Shown here in pieces: positions 51,661 to 62,804 of a DNA stretch of 64,000 nucleotides. Each line of letters opens with the position of its first letter. Within the stretch, counting starts at the first letter, position 1. Location: contig NC_090173.1 in the NCBI RefSeq assembly GCF_024679245.1, positions 55,574,306-55,638,305 on the forward strand, written 5' to 3'. Position numbers and translations under genes: made by a program. This DNA comes from Pseudorasbora parva. Its lineage: Eukaryota > Chordata > Actinopteri > Cypriniformes > Gobionidae. The notes beneath the pieces are model-generated. The model had not been told where the DNA came from, searched no databases, and was given only the letters and a program-made list of their open reading frames with translations.

Positions 51661-52862
51661 TAGACAGCTTAATTTACCGTCCTTTCCAGTGCCGAATTCA
51701 TGTGCACGATATACTGATTCACGAGGGAGTGCAGGAGCTAGGGAACTGATTGAGACGCACTCTATGTTTATGAAACTTTCTCCTGATTTTGTTCACCCTG
51801 GTGGGGCTTATTTTGCAGTCATGACCAGCAACTCAAGGACGGCTTTCATTTATGGATGAACTATTGCTTTAAGATGAAAATAAACAGACTGAAACTGATT
51901 CACTGTGACATGAATGCACTGCCCTCTTACCTCACCTCCACTCCGCTTCACATCACAGATCCAAGGCCCCACCAGTCAGTATTTCAGTGTTTCCTGCAGC
52001 GTATAGGGCTGTCTGATTCCAGCAGTTTGATGACTGTTGTTCGAGTTCATTGCTCGTATAAGGCACTCGTCGGAAAAGCAGCTTTATCAGCATACTTGTT
52101 TCACACAGCACTTCTCTGTTGGTGTTTAATGTAGTTCTTGGATAGGTGCCACACTGTATTCTTATGTGCACAAAGTATTTATTTGTTTTGACCGATAATG
52201 TTTGTGGTAGTTTGTATTTTAGCACTACTGTAAAATACTGTTGAGGAGAGAGATATTTTAGTGAGATACAGTCACCACTGCGATGGTAAATGATCTATCA
52301 GTGTGTTTATTAGCTCTGTTCCAAACCCTAGCTAGTATCCTTATGCATCATAAGTGCATTTCTGACTCTGTTTCAAGAGGTAGGCAGCAACATTATGCCT
52401 TCAAAGACAAACTTATGACCCAATTCTATGGCAGTATAAAGTATATCTAGTCCCAGAATGCAAAAAAATTTTTTTTAAAGATGGTGACACTTTAAATAAA
52501 GCATACTTTTGTTTCATTATGTATTGAAAAGTATGGAGAAACATTCACACAAGACGCATTTTTCCATTCTACTGCGCTACTTTTCCATTGTTTTATCTAT
52601 GTAAACTGCTAGACGGACGCGTCTTTTTGCACTCGTATCTTTTTCAGCATCTCACGCATGACACGGCATTTTAAAAACGCTGTATTCGAGTTAAAAGAAG
52701 TCAACTGACCCTACCATTGCGTCTACTGTAGATGTGAATGGCACTACAAAAGCAGAACCCATTATAATCAGTGATGCTGTCTACACTGGATGCGGCACAA
52801 CAAATTTTGAAGCTTGCGAGACACAAGAACAAATGGATTCACAACAGTTGCTTTGTCACATT
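51661..52862. other. no recognised gene
   Basis: It holds a short T2-like end (tggatgaactattgctttaa, about 51855) and part of a diverged repeat near 52600-52800. Nothing coding is supported. Confidence 0.4.
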
Positions 52863-53899
52863 TAGGGGCCTATCATACACCCGGTGCAGTGCAGCTCAGT
52901 GTTTTTTGCTAGTTTCAGCCCGCAGTTATTATATTCACATCCAATGCTACGTTGTTTGAATAGAGTGGTGCAGGTATGACGTTGCTTTGTAGGCAGTTAG
53001 CATTGCACTCGTTCCCTCAAGAAAAACCCAATAGGATTTCCCCATAGGCTTTTGGATTATCACAAAAAACAAAGGCTTTATGCTACCTACACATTTTTTC
53101 CATCAAGATAATTATCACAGATGAACACAACTTTTATTAATTTTGAAGCCTAAATGCAGTCGCCTGAAGTAAAAAGCTTTACTTAGGCTATTAACGGACC
53201 ACACCACGATCACGTCTTCAACATCACTATCGCTAAAGCTTCTGACAACTCTTTCAGTCTTTATTTCAAAACATTTCACAGAATGTTTGTTATAATCGTT
53301 AATTAGAGCACAATTATAAATATTGAGGCTGTAACAGCGGACCGAGCTTACTTTTTTGGCGTGATGATGTTTAATATGCTTGACAGCCTCTGTAATCCCA
53401 ATAGCCACTAGTTAACAACCACCTTTTTTCAAGACATGTAAAAGCTTAAAAAAATCAGTGGGGTAATACTGATGTATGTCATAGAATAAAACATGATGGT
53501 GTCTTGAGCTTGTGCTTACCACCTTATTTTAGACATTTAACCAAAATCCCGACTTTGGGACATGCTAAAGTGCTAAATTGCTAACTCGCACTGGCTCATC
53601 TGTTCCCCCATGGGCGTCTGGTCTGAAAACCAGGAGTGTTCAGGAGCATTGTTGGAGCGTTGCTATTTTGAGGAACTGAAAACGACTGAGCCATTGACCA
53701 ACACAAACCTGCTCTAAAGGCAATAGTGCAGTATTTTAGTGTTATTTAAAGGGTGTGTTAGTAATATGAGCCTAAACTCTTAGAAGACCGTTTTTCCGGT
53801 CGTTAAACTATCAAAAGTGGATTTGGACTCGCCCTAAGAGCACCTGCGCCATGAGCTTTAGACCATGCGTTCAGATCGCTAAAATAGGGCCCTATCTGT
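52863..53899. mobile_element. non-autonomous DNA element with AGGGCCTAT ends
   Basis: Left ttaggggcctatcataca, then cccggtgcagtgc and gctagtttcagcccg, and right cgctaaaatagggccctat form short inverted ends. Inside, gggcgtctggtctgaaaacc and gcgttgctattttgaggaac read like a widespread fish transposon interior. No transposase frame was recognised. Confidence 0.5.
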
Positions 53900-55986
53900 A
53901 GAAAAGACGTGTTTTTTAAAACATCTTTTAACTTTAGTATGGTGGTTATAGAATGGCAGACTGTCAAACTTATCCGTCTAACGTGTTTTCATGAAAAAAG
54001 ATTGAAAAAAAGAGGGGATGGCCCTAATGTCAGAATCAGTTGTAACTACTGCGCACCTACTGTGAGAAGCACTAAATGTGTCAAATCAATAACATAAGAG
54101 GATCCATTTCGGGTTAAGATGTCTGTGTAAGCAGGTGACATGGAGTTTTGGGACAGAGCTATTGTCATTGCTACTATATTATTGTCTTGTGACTATATTA
54201 ATTTAATGTTAGTCTATGCAACAGGCCCTGCCATTGTTTTAATGTGTCTTGGCTCATCAGTGAATCCTAATAAAAAGCAACTTTTTTCAGTCAGCACATT
54301 AATGGCAATGTTATCAAGCTTAGAGTTCATCACATTCTTTGTTTGGTGAGCAAGTGACTGTACAGGTTTTTATATTTGGCACTCAGAGTAGATTTGTGGG
54401 TCAAGCTATGAAATGTGAATTTATAAATGGTGAACATTGATAGAATATGTTTTGGTTATTTTATCAATGGGTTGTAATAAGATAATATTGCAGTGCTTTG
54501 TACGAAACACAGTAACACATTGGGTGAATTGTAACTATTTATTGATTAAATTGTTGTACTTTTTTGCAATCTAGATACAACATTGTATTCCTATTTAATA
54601 ACTGTGGATTTGAACCATGCAGTTAACCATTTCTCAGATGTGGCTAATTTATTGATGTACTGTTGTATATAATGTATGTTTGTTGAATTACAGCTTCTTT
54701 TATTTTGTATATGACCAATAAAAATGTTTTGAGAAAGATTCAGAACTTCAGGGACCCAAATAATTTTGAACAGTATAATCATAATATCTCTTAAATTACC
54801 CAATTCAAGAACAATTATGATTATATTTCATCCAATAGCAAAATATATTATTGGTTATAACACCATGGCGTTGTCAGTGACCCAAATAAACCAGTGAGAA
54901 AGGCTTATTTCTGTTCTATGTCTTGGTTTAAGGAGACTGCTATCATTTTGATGGCACAATTTTTCTCTCTGTGATCCAAAAAAAGATGTCAGATGACCTA
55001 GTTCAAGCAACCTCTGAAAACATATTTTTGGCATGACGTGAGTAAAACATTGGAGTCATGAGCGATGTTGAGGTGCGTCTGTCCTAAATTTGGGTCGGTA
55101 GCATACAAGGCAATTTTTCCCTCTATCTTTAGAAGCCGTTCACTGGCCCAAAGCCTCTTTAGAAAATGAAACATCCTTCGCATTAGAAGCATCACAATTT
55201 TTCTCTCAGCTTTTAAACTTGGCCTAAAAAAGGAATCACAATAAATTACGCTCAGAAATTACTTTTTGTGTAGTAATTTTATGTTTTTCCATAGATGTAC
55301 CATGGTCATCTGAGTGAAATGAAAAAAATATTTCAAATTTATTCTAAATAACTAACATTGATATGACCGTAAATATGACATTATATTTTAGTGAATTTCT
55401 TTTTGACACCATACACATTTTTTAAGTCTGGATGTCCTGTAAAGCAGGGCTTTAGATGAAATTTGAACATCCTCGTGTGAGGGGACCCCCCCCATCCTGA
55501 AATTTAAAAGACATATGTCTCTTATAAACACCCAATTAATACACAAAATATCTAGTATTAGTTTCTAGTAAGTTACTTTTGTATATTTTGTATTCAGAAC
55601 ATACTGTTATTGCATGATTTATTTGAATATTTAAATCAAATTTGTATTAATTTATATTAATCCTTAATTTTATAGATAAATTAATTAGATTCAATCTAAT
55701 TTGATAGATTTATTTTACTTTTCTCTACTGCAAAATTATAAATAAGAAATAAGAATATTATAAATAAGAAATGAATCAAATGTATAAATATAAAATTAAG
55801 CACATTTACTTATTTTATTATTTATTTTTTGTGCATGTTTTTTATGTTAATTTAACATTTAATCACTTTTTTAATTTTAATCTTATTGATTATTGATAAA
55901 TGACTGAATTATCCAATTTAGCAGACTTATGGAAATATTTAAATCTGACTAATTTTCAAATTGTTTGTTATAAATCAACATCTTGG
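53900..55986. other. AT-rich, no recognised gene
   Basis: A 69-codon frame at 54140-54349 with hydrophobic stretches ends near AATAAA (54717), but I recognise no family and no splice context. The remainder is AT-rich. Confidence 0.35.
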
Positions 55987-56343
55987 GAAAATGTTGTGGG
56001 GTTTCTAAGCAAAAACAAAACAAGTGAATAGGGAAAAATGTCACACATCATTGTTCCTAAAAAATATTTGATATTATTATGAAAATGTTGTGGGGTTTCT
56101 AAGCAAAAACACAACAAGTGAATAGGGAAAAATATCACACATCATTGTTCCTAAAAAATATTTGATATTATTATGAAAATGTTGTGGGGTTTCTAAGCAA
56201 ATTATGACTTAATTCTGTCAAAACAGGGCTATTGATTTCATGCATATCTGGGACTGAAGTCATGTTCATCAGGCATTATGGGATACACAACAAGTGAATA
56301 GGGAAAAATATCACATCATTGTTCCTATAAAATATTTGATATT
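55987..56343. repeat. 94-base tandem repeat, third unit interrupted
   Basis: gaaaatgttgtggggtttct starts at 55987, 56081 and 56175, giving an exact 94-base period. The third unit is split after about 27 bases by ~85 bases of unrelated sequence and resumes at acaacaagtgaatagggaaa (about 56289). Confidence 0.85.
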
Positions 56344-56565
56344 ATTATGAAAATTTTGCCAACTATTATTCCCATTATTACATGTCTTTTTTCATTACAT
56401 GTTGCTCAAAGAACACATTAGAGACTGTGTATAGACGCATTGAATGGGAAAACCCTTGTATGTCCATTTTACCCACATAATATATAAAGTAAAATGGTGT
56501 ATCAATTAATTCCAGTATATCTTTCATAACTTAGTTGAGATTCATCTTTAAACACATCAAGGACA

Positions 56566-56720
56566 CACTGAAAAAATAAGAAAGAATCTCCAATTGAACA
56601 TTTTCTAGTGACTGATCACATTTACATTTTTCAGTTTAAGAAATTCTGTTTGGCCAACTGAAAAATTTAGATGTGATCAGTCAAAATGTTCAATAGGGGC
56701 CTGAATTTGTTTTTACAGTG
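56566..56720. mobile_element. small palindromic MITE (CACTG..CAGTG)
   Basis: cactgaaaaaataag and gtttttacagtg are its ends. Inner arms ttgaacattttctagtgact and agtcaaaatgttcaat pair, as do tgatcacattta and agatgtgatca. Its terminal motif resembles the larger CACTGCAAAAA family. Confidence 0.6.
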
Positions 56721-56879
56721 CATAGGATAACATACTTTTTTATTTGTTTCTTATGCTCTAAACAATTTAATGACATGAAACAATACTAAATTCAAAAGAC
56801 TTCCCAGTATTCAGATCAGTGATTATAATCAATTCGGGACTTCACTGAGATAAGACTCTCTTCATTGGATTGTCAATTA

Positions 56880-57190
56880 TTGTTTTACCAGTTTAACCTC
56901 CATCTCACACACTGGCTGACCGATCCGCACGACTTCAAACGCTCCTGATAGAAACGCTCTCCTCCAGAGGAGGGCCCAGACTGCTCTCTGTCCCCATGTG
57001 AGTAATTTGGCTCATGCAGGGAAGAGGTGAGCGGGTGGGTGATGTAGGACAGCATTCGTCATTCTCACCCACTTCTGCAGCAGGTGCTTGCCCCAGATCT
57101 CTCAGCCTGGAGCCAGTGGCACAATTAATGGGGCTCATGCACCATCATCACCTAGACATTCACTCTTCCACATGACCACATCTCTCATAT
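56880..57190. other. GC-richer unexplained block
   Basis: This block is clearly richer in G and C than its surroundings (cctccagaggagggcccaga, cagcctggagccagtggcac). A minus-strand frame (56935-57138, 67 codons) has no recognised similarity. It could be a conserved non-coding element or an old repeat. Confidence 0.25.
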
Positions 57191-57485
57191 CTATCTGCTT
57201 AGCAGCTGACCCCTGAGGGAGACATATAGCATGTCTTTTGCTGTGTTTGGGAATTGAATACTATAGCTTACTGTGTACATTAAATTCGTATGCAATAATA
57301 ATTGATGCTCAGTCCAGTTATCAGCTTGGAAATAAAATGGTTAATATTTTTTTTATTTCAATTGTATGTGAAAAGAACTTAAAATTTAGCAGTCTGGCCA
57401 AATAAAAAAAAATGGTTTTAAAGCTAGATGAGTAAAGTTTAATGATGTTATCTACAATTTTAATATACCTTTTAAAAGCCTTAAA

Positions 57486-57720
57486 GGCTTAAACTGGTTG
57501 TTGACCCAAAAACGTAAATTCTGTCATTAATTTCTCTCCCTCATGTCGTTCAAAACCCATAAGACCTTCCTTTATCTTCTGAACACAAATTAAGATATTT
57601 CTGATGAAATCCGAGAGCTCTCTGGCCCCTGCATTGACAACAGTTTAATGAACACTTTCCAGGACCAGAAAGGCGGTAAAGACACCGTTAAATATCGTTG
57701 GCGAACTACCGTTGTCTGAG
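57486..57720. repeat. half of a T2-like element
   Basis: cttaaactggttgttgaccc, then ttctgtcattaatttctctc and aaacccataagaccttcc match the left arm of the element at 45014. The second arm is absent. Confidence 0.6.
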
Positions 57721-57789
57721 GTCAACTTATGATGTTCACAGGGTTTTTACATTCAAAAACATCATTACTAATAAGTAATAGGCTATTTA

Positions 57790-58350
57790 TTTCTACCTAT
57801 ATAATAGGTAGCCTGGTTTTGAGGCTCTCTCCTGAACGCTGGGTTTTGAGGCGTGGCACACTGAAGACTTGGAAGTAAACGCCCACGGCTAGGATTCGCC
57901 TTATCGTGAGCTGTGATGTAAGTCACTGTAGCTGTGACTAGATAAGTTTTGCATATTTAATGAGCTTTAGCTCCCCGGAATGAATCGCCCACAGGGCTCG
58001 CAAAATATCTTTATCAAACAAACACAATGATTTATCTCTCATCCACCTGCGATTGACTGGAATGTTATTTTTTTTATTACTTGGCCTGCCCGATCGGTGG
58101 ATCGCAAAGCATGGATCGCAAAGCGTGCATCACAGACACGCCAAGTACTTTGCAGAGAGCATGATCAAAACTTCTGCAATTGTATTTTTCTTTCAAATAT
58201 CAAGTCAAGAGACTGAACAACACCAAGAAAGGAATGTTACATCACTATCTAAGACAGCCTATCGGCAAGCCGGTGTTACGTTTTGGTAGCCCGTCTGGAA
58301 AACACATAGGCCCGGGACGTTGGGCTTTGCGAGCCCTGGCCCATCAGAGT
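57790..58350. repeat. probable transposon-derived block
   Basis: gaggctctctcctgaacgct, then cgcccacggctaggattcgc and caaaatatctttatcaaaca have the look of a dispersed fish repeat. No termini or enzyme motif found. Confidence 0.3.
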
Positions 58351-58653
58351 CTGATCTTGAATTGTGAGGAACCAACACCACCACAAATAAAGGATTCTCC
58401 AGCCTTTGACAGCGTGCTAAGTTCAGTTAGACACATACACATGAATCAATAGATCTATATCAAACAATGCAATAGCAGTCCCACCCACTATCACATATTT
58501 AAAAAAAAAAATGTTTTACTCACATTTGTGAATAAACTGCAATGCACTGTGTATTTTCCTGTCAGAAACAGCATTAACTTCTTGAGCAATTTGAGCTCCA
58601 GTAGCTCGTCTGTTTGACCGGACCACACGGGCCAGCCTTCGCTCCCCACCTGC

Positions 58654-58655
<2 letters not shown>

Positions 58656-58740
<85 letters not shown>
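58656..58740. repeat. AAT microsatellite (LINE tail)
   Basis: About 28 AAT units with one GAT. It is the 3' tail of the minus-strand LINE. Confidence 0.9.
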
Positions 58741-58741
<1 letters not shown>

Positions 58742-59238
58742 ATTTTATTTGTATTGCACTTTACATTTGTAACAAATCTCAAAGTGCTACAGTTAAGGTA
58801 ATTTAAAAATGGGATAATACAAATAGATTAAATAGCTAAAAGACATAAGCTCTCCCAAAAAGAAAAGTTTTTAGTCCTTTTTTAAAAGTCTCAAGAGCTT
58901 GAGGTGCCCTCAGATGGTCCGGTAGGGCTTTCCAAATCCGAGGAGCAGCAGAACAGAAATCCCGATCACCCATAGAGCTGACTTTAGTCTTGGGAAGATG
59001 AAGGAGGTTTGAATTTGTTGAACGAAGTGATCGAGCTGTAGTCGAAGGTGTGAGTAGTTCTTTCAGATAGGAGGGGGAATTTCCACAGATGCACTGGTGG
59101 GTTAGAAGCGATACCTTATATTCAACCCTGGTGGAAACAGGAAGCCAGTGAAGTGGATGGAGATGCTGCACTATTCTGAACACACTGGATCCCGATGAGA
59201 AATGCATTATAATAATCCGGTCTGGAGGAGACAAAGGC
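58656..59238 (-). pseudogene. L2-type LINE, 3' end and RT C-terminus
   Basis: On the minus strand the frame reads LHPLHWLPVSTRVEYKVSLL, CGNSPSYLKELLTPS and DFCSAAPRIWKALPDHLR, then LETFKKGLKTFLFG, the conserved C-terminal region of L2/CR1 reverse transcriptase proteins. A short 3' UTR follows and ends in a tandem AAT tail (58656-58740). It is 5'-truncated, as is usual for LINE insertion. Confidence 0.8.
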
Positions 59239-59590
59239 ATGGATGAGCACAATGAGCCTCGGCCGCCCATGACCCTGTGGCCGGTTCTCCACTGTTCCTC
59301 TTGGAGCACTTTTGATAGAGACTGACCACTGCAGACCGGGAACAGCCCACAAGAGCTGCAGTTTTGGAGATGCTCTGACCCAGTCGTCTAGCCATCACAA
59401 TTTGGCCCTTGTCAAACTCACTCAAATCCTTAGGCTTGCCCATTTTTCCTGCTTCTAACACATTAGCTTGAGTACGAGATATTCACTTGCTGCCTATTAT
59501 ATCCCACCCACTAACAGGTGCCGTGATGAAGAGATAATCAGTGTTATTCACCTGTCAGTGATCATAATGGTATGGCTGATCTGTGTATTT

Positions 59591-60279
59591 TACAACACTG
59601 CTAATATGTTTCTAGCATGTTTTAGCACAATGCTCAGATGATGTAGCGTGTTGTTGTTAGCATGTTTTAACACATTGTTTACAACATTTGGCATTTTGCT
59701 AGCCTTTTAGCATAGTGAATAATTCCACTTTCTAACTCTCCATCTCCAGGGCTGTCCATATTTTTTTACAGTCTATATGGCCACACCAATTTAAAAAAGC
59801 TCTGGCCTCAGAAGTAAAGGCAGCAGCTTAAATAGTAAGATCAGTATGGCTTTGTCAAGCCAACTTAAATATAAGTATTCTATACATACTGACAGTTGGA
59901 AAACACCGTATAGACACTATATAGCCTACTACAGGAATAGTGATAAAAGCAGAATAATAATAATTCAAACACAGCCTGTGAGTTGTCATTTATCCTGCTT
60001 GCCAGTATTATCATCTGCTGTTTATTTAGGGTTGATTTGGAGGTGAATTATCCACTTTCGTAACCCTTTTATGGATCGTGGTTATATCATCTTTAGCTTA
60101 GAAACTAAGATATTTTAGCTTAATCTAAATAACAGATTATTTTTTAAGAAAAACTATTTTAAGAAAGGAGAGAAATGGTTGACAGTGTTTACTCCAGGTG
60201 CAATAGTGGAGTGCCCTCTGCTGGATAAATCATACATCTTCAGTTAAACTGTGAACAGCTGTGCAAAAGTAATCTGGGG
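59591..60279. other. no recognised gene
   Basis: Contains repeated gcatgttttagcac-like words near 59605-59700. Nothing coding is supported. Confidence 0.4.
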
Positions 60280-60300
60280 TGCGTTTCCCAAAATCATATA

Positions 60301-61870
60301 CAGGTCCTTCTAAAAAAAAAGAGCATATTGTGATAAAGTTCATTATTTTCCATAATGTAATGATAAAAATTAAACGTTCATATATTTTAGATTCATTGCA
60401 CACCAACTGAAATATTTCAGGTCTTTTATTGTTTTAATACTGATGATTTTGGCATACAGCCCATGAAAACCCAAAATTCTCAAAAAATTTGCATATTTCA
60501 TCCGACCAATAAAAGAAAAGTGTTTTTAATACAAAAAAAGTCAACCTTCAAATAATTATGCTCAGTTATGCACTCAATACTTGGTCGGGAATCCTTTTGC
60601 AGAAATGACGCTTCAGTGCGGCGTGGCATGGAGGCGATCAGCCTGTGGCACTGCTGAGGTGTTATGGAGGCCCAGGATGCTTCGATAGCGGCCTTAAGCT
60701 CATCCAGAGTGTTGGGTCTTGCCTCTCTCAACTTTCTCTTCACAATATCCCACAGATTCTCTATGGGGTTCAGGTCAGGAGAGTTGGCAGGCCAATTGAG
60801 CACAGTAATACCATGGTCAGTAAACCATTTACCAGTGGTTTTGGCACTGTGAGCAGGTGCCAGGTCATGCTGAAAAACCAAATCTTCATCTCCATAAAGC
60901 TTTTCAGCAGATGGAAGCATGAAGTGCTCCAAAATCTCCTGATAGCTAGTGGCATTGACCCTGCCCTTGATAAAACACAGTGGACCAACACCAGCAGCTG
61001 ACATGGCACCCCAGACCATCACTGACTGTGGGTACTTGACACTGGACTTCAGGCATTTTGGCATTTCCTTCTCCCCAGTCTTCCTCCAGACTGTGGCACC
61101 TTGATTTCCAAATGACATGCAAAATTTGCTTTCATCTGAAAAAGGTACTTTGGACCACTGAGCAACAGTCCAGTGCTGCTTCTCTGTAGCCCAAAAGTGT
61201 CTTGACCTGGGGAATGCGGCACCTGTAGCCCATTTCCTGCACACGCCTGTGCACGGTGGCTCTGGATGTTTCTACTCCAGACTCAGTCCACTGCTTCCGC
61301 AGGTCCCCCAAGGTCTGGAATCGGTCCTTCTCCACGATCTTCCTCAGGGTCCGGGCCCCTCTTCTCGTTGTGCAGCGTTTTTTGCCACACTTTTTCCTTC
61401 CCACAGACTTCCCACTGAGGTGCCTTGATACAGCACTCTGGGAACAGCCTATTCGTTCAGAAATGTCTTTCTGTGTCTTACCCTCTCGCTTGAGGGTGTC
61501 AATGATGGCCTTCTGGACAGCAGTCAGGTCGGCAGTCTTACCCATGATTGCGGTTTTGAGTAATGAACCAGACTGGGAGTTTTTAAAAGTCTCAGGAATC
61601 TTTTGCAGGTGTTAAGAGTTAATTAGTTGATTCAGATGATTAGGTTAATAGCTCGTTTAGAGAACCTTTTCATGATATGCTAATGTTTTGAGATGGGAAT
61701 TTTGGGTTTTCATGAGCTGTATGCCAAAATCATCAGTATTAAAACAATAAAAGACCTGAAATATTTCAGTTGGTGTGCAATGAATCTAAAATATATGAAA
61801 GTTTAATTTTTATCATTACATTATGGAAAATAATGAACTTTATCACAATATGCTCATTTTTTGAGAAGGA
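60301..61870 (-). mobile_element. nearly complete Tc1-like transposon
   Basis: The TIRs are long: the ~160 bases from 60301 (caggtccttct... gatgattttggcatacagc) recur inverted at 61710-61870. TA lies at both outer borders (60299-60300, 61871-61872), though the right tip stops four bases short (agaagga instead of agaaggacctg). The transposase frames are listed separately. Apart from one frame break it is the best preserved element here. Confidence 0.88.
60498..61545 (-). pseudogene. Tc1 transposase with one frame break
   Basis: The N-terminal frame (61132-61545) has MGKTADLTAVQKAIIDTL and the helix-turn-helix ISERIGCSQSAVSRHLSGKS. The C-terminal frame (60498-61244) has WTVAQWSKVPFSDESKF (first Asp), FQHDLAPAHSAK (second Asp) and [17 protein letters not shown] (Glu), the DD34E triad. 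The frames overlap near 61200, where QVKTLLGYREAALDCC in one frame equals SRHFWATEKQHWTVAQ in the other, so a small deletion there shifted the frame. Length otherwise matches a ~340-residue transposase. The triad is intact but a full protein cannot be made. Confidence 0.85.
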
Positions 61871-62297
61871 TAAATTAGCAACTTTGTTGGTTGCAATGCA
61901 ATTTCCAACCAACTAAGTTGGCAACAGGTTAGCAACTATATGATTTTGGGAAACTTCAAATCAAAGCAGAAGGATAGATTTCAGAAACAAAAATTTAAAA
62001 CTGGTCAAAAAATACAACATTTATATCATGTAATAGGCTGCACACATACATAGATTTTAGCTCTTGATTAGTTTAACTGTTAAAGTAATAATTTAGTAGA
62101 CATTAGCCTACCAAAGCTTTTTGGCAAATCCAAAGTTTCTCAGGAAAGCACTACATAAAACTTTTCTGAGAGAATGCAAAAGCATTGAAAAAATTTTTTT
62201 CCCCTCATCTCATATTTTTTCCATCACCATGTCCCTTTAAATCCAGGGGCTCCGAACACTGGTAATCCAGATTAGGTCATCTGAGAAGGTGTGTGTC

Positions 62298-62685
62298 TGG
62301 ATCAGGGTGATCCAATCCAATTTTGCTTTGAAAAACCAGCACAAAAATAAGATGGATTGCATGATCCTGGATAGCAAAACATTCTGTTATTATGGTGTGA
62401 ATGGTGTCATTCTATTATATATGTCATAATATATATATTATGGCTGGTTTTTCAAAGCAAAATTGGATTGGATCACCCTGATCCAGATAGATATTTTAGA
62501 AGATATTTTATGATATATATATATATTTTCAGATGAAAGCAAATTTTGCATGTCATTTGGAAATCAAGGTGCCAATCCAATTTTGCAATTTTTTCTATTA
62601 TATATGTCATAATATATATATTATGGCTGGTTTTTCAAAGCAAAATTGGATTGGATCACCCTGATCCAGATAGATATTTTAGAAG
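62298..62685. repeat. inverted and tandem repeat patchwork
   Basis: ggatcagggtgatccaatcc with aattttgctttgaaaaacca (62298-62341) is inverted at 62441-62484 and again at 62624-62665. The ~90 bases from tctattatatatgtcataat to agatattttagaaga occur twice (from 62412 and from 62593). Between the two direct copies lies a 44-base piece of Tc1 transposase. Confidence 0.8.
62530..62573 (+). repeat. 44-bp copy of the nearby Tc1 transposase
   Basis: cagatgaaagcaaattttgc and the 24 bases after it, up to aaggtgcc, are the exact reverse complement of 61095-61138 (the SDESKF region). It has no Tc1 terminus on either side. Confidence 0.85.
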
Positions 62686-62804
62686 ATCTCTTCATCACAG
62701 CTCCTGTTAGTAGGTGGGATATATTAGGCAGCAAGTGAACATTTTGTCCTCAAAGTTGTTGTGTTAGAAGCAGGAAAAATGGGCAAGCGTAAGGATTTGA
62801 GCGA
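62686..62804 (+). mobile_element. Tc1-like N-terminal fragment
   Basis: ctcttcatcacagctcctgt, then [15 protein letters not shown] (from 62761), matches the N-terminal region of the copies at 36513-36914 and 59240-59590. Similarity stops after gagcgag. Confidence 0.7.

Larger units (their letters stand above)
58560..59590 (-). mobile_element. Tc1-like element split by a LINE
   Basis: 58560-58655 matches 34975-35056 (cattaacttcttgagcaatt... ccttcgctccccac), and 59240-59590 matches 36580-36914 (gcctcggccgcccatgaccc... gtcataatg). The two parts are contiguous in the element and are separated here by 58656-59238. The N-terminal frame ([16 protein letters not shown], then [16 protein letters not shown]) lies at 59207-59461. 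The C-terminal end is missing. Confidence 0.75.
60280..61956. mobile_element. palindromic element interrupted by Tc1
   Basis: tgcgtttcccaaaatcata (before the Tc1) and tatgattttgggaaac (61939-61954) are inverted ends. Between Tc1 and the right end, ttggttgcaatgcaatttcc and aaccaactaagttggcaac pair. The Tc1 sits at a TA near the left end. Confidence 0.6.

Noticed and set aside
55987..56343. CRISPR-like array
   Set aside because: The 94-base units are contiguous with no spacers, in a vertebrate genome.
58516..58782. Poly-Tyr frame
   Set aside because: It is translation of the AAT tail of a LINE.
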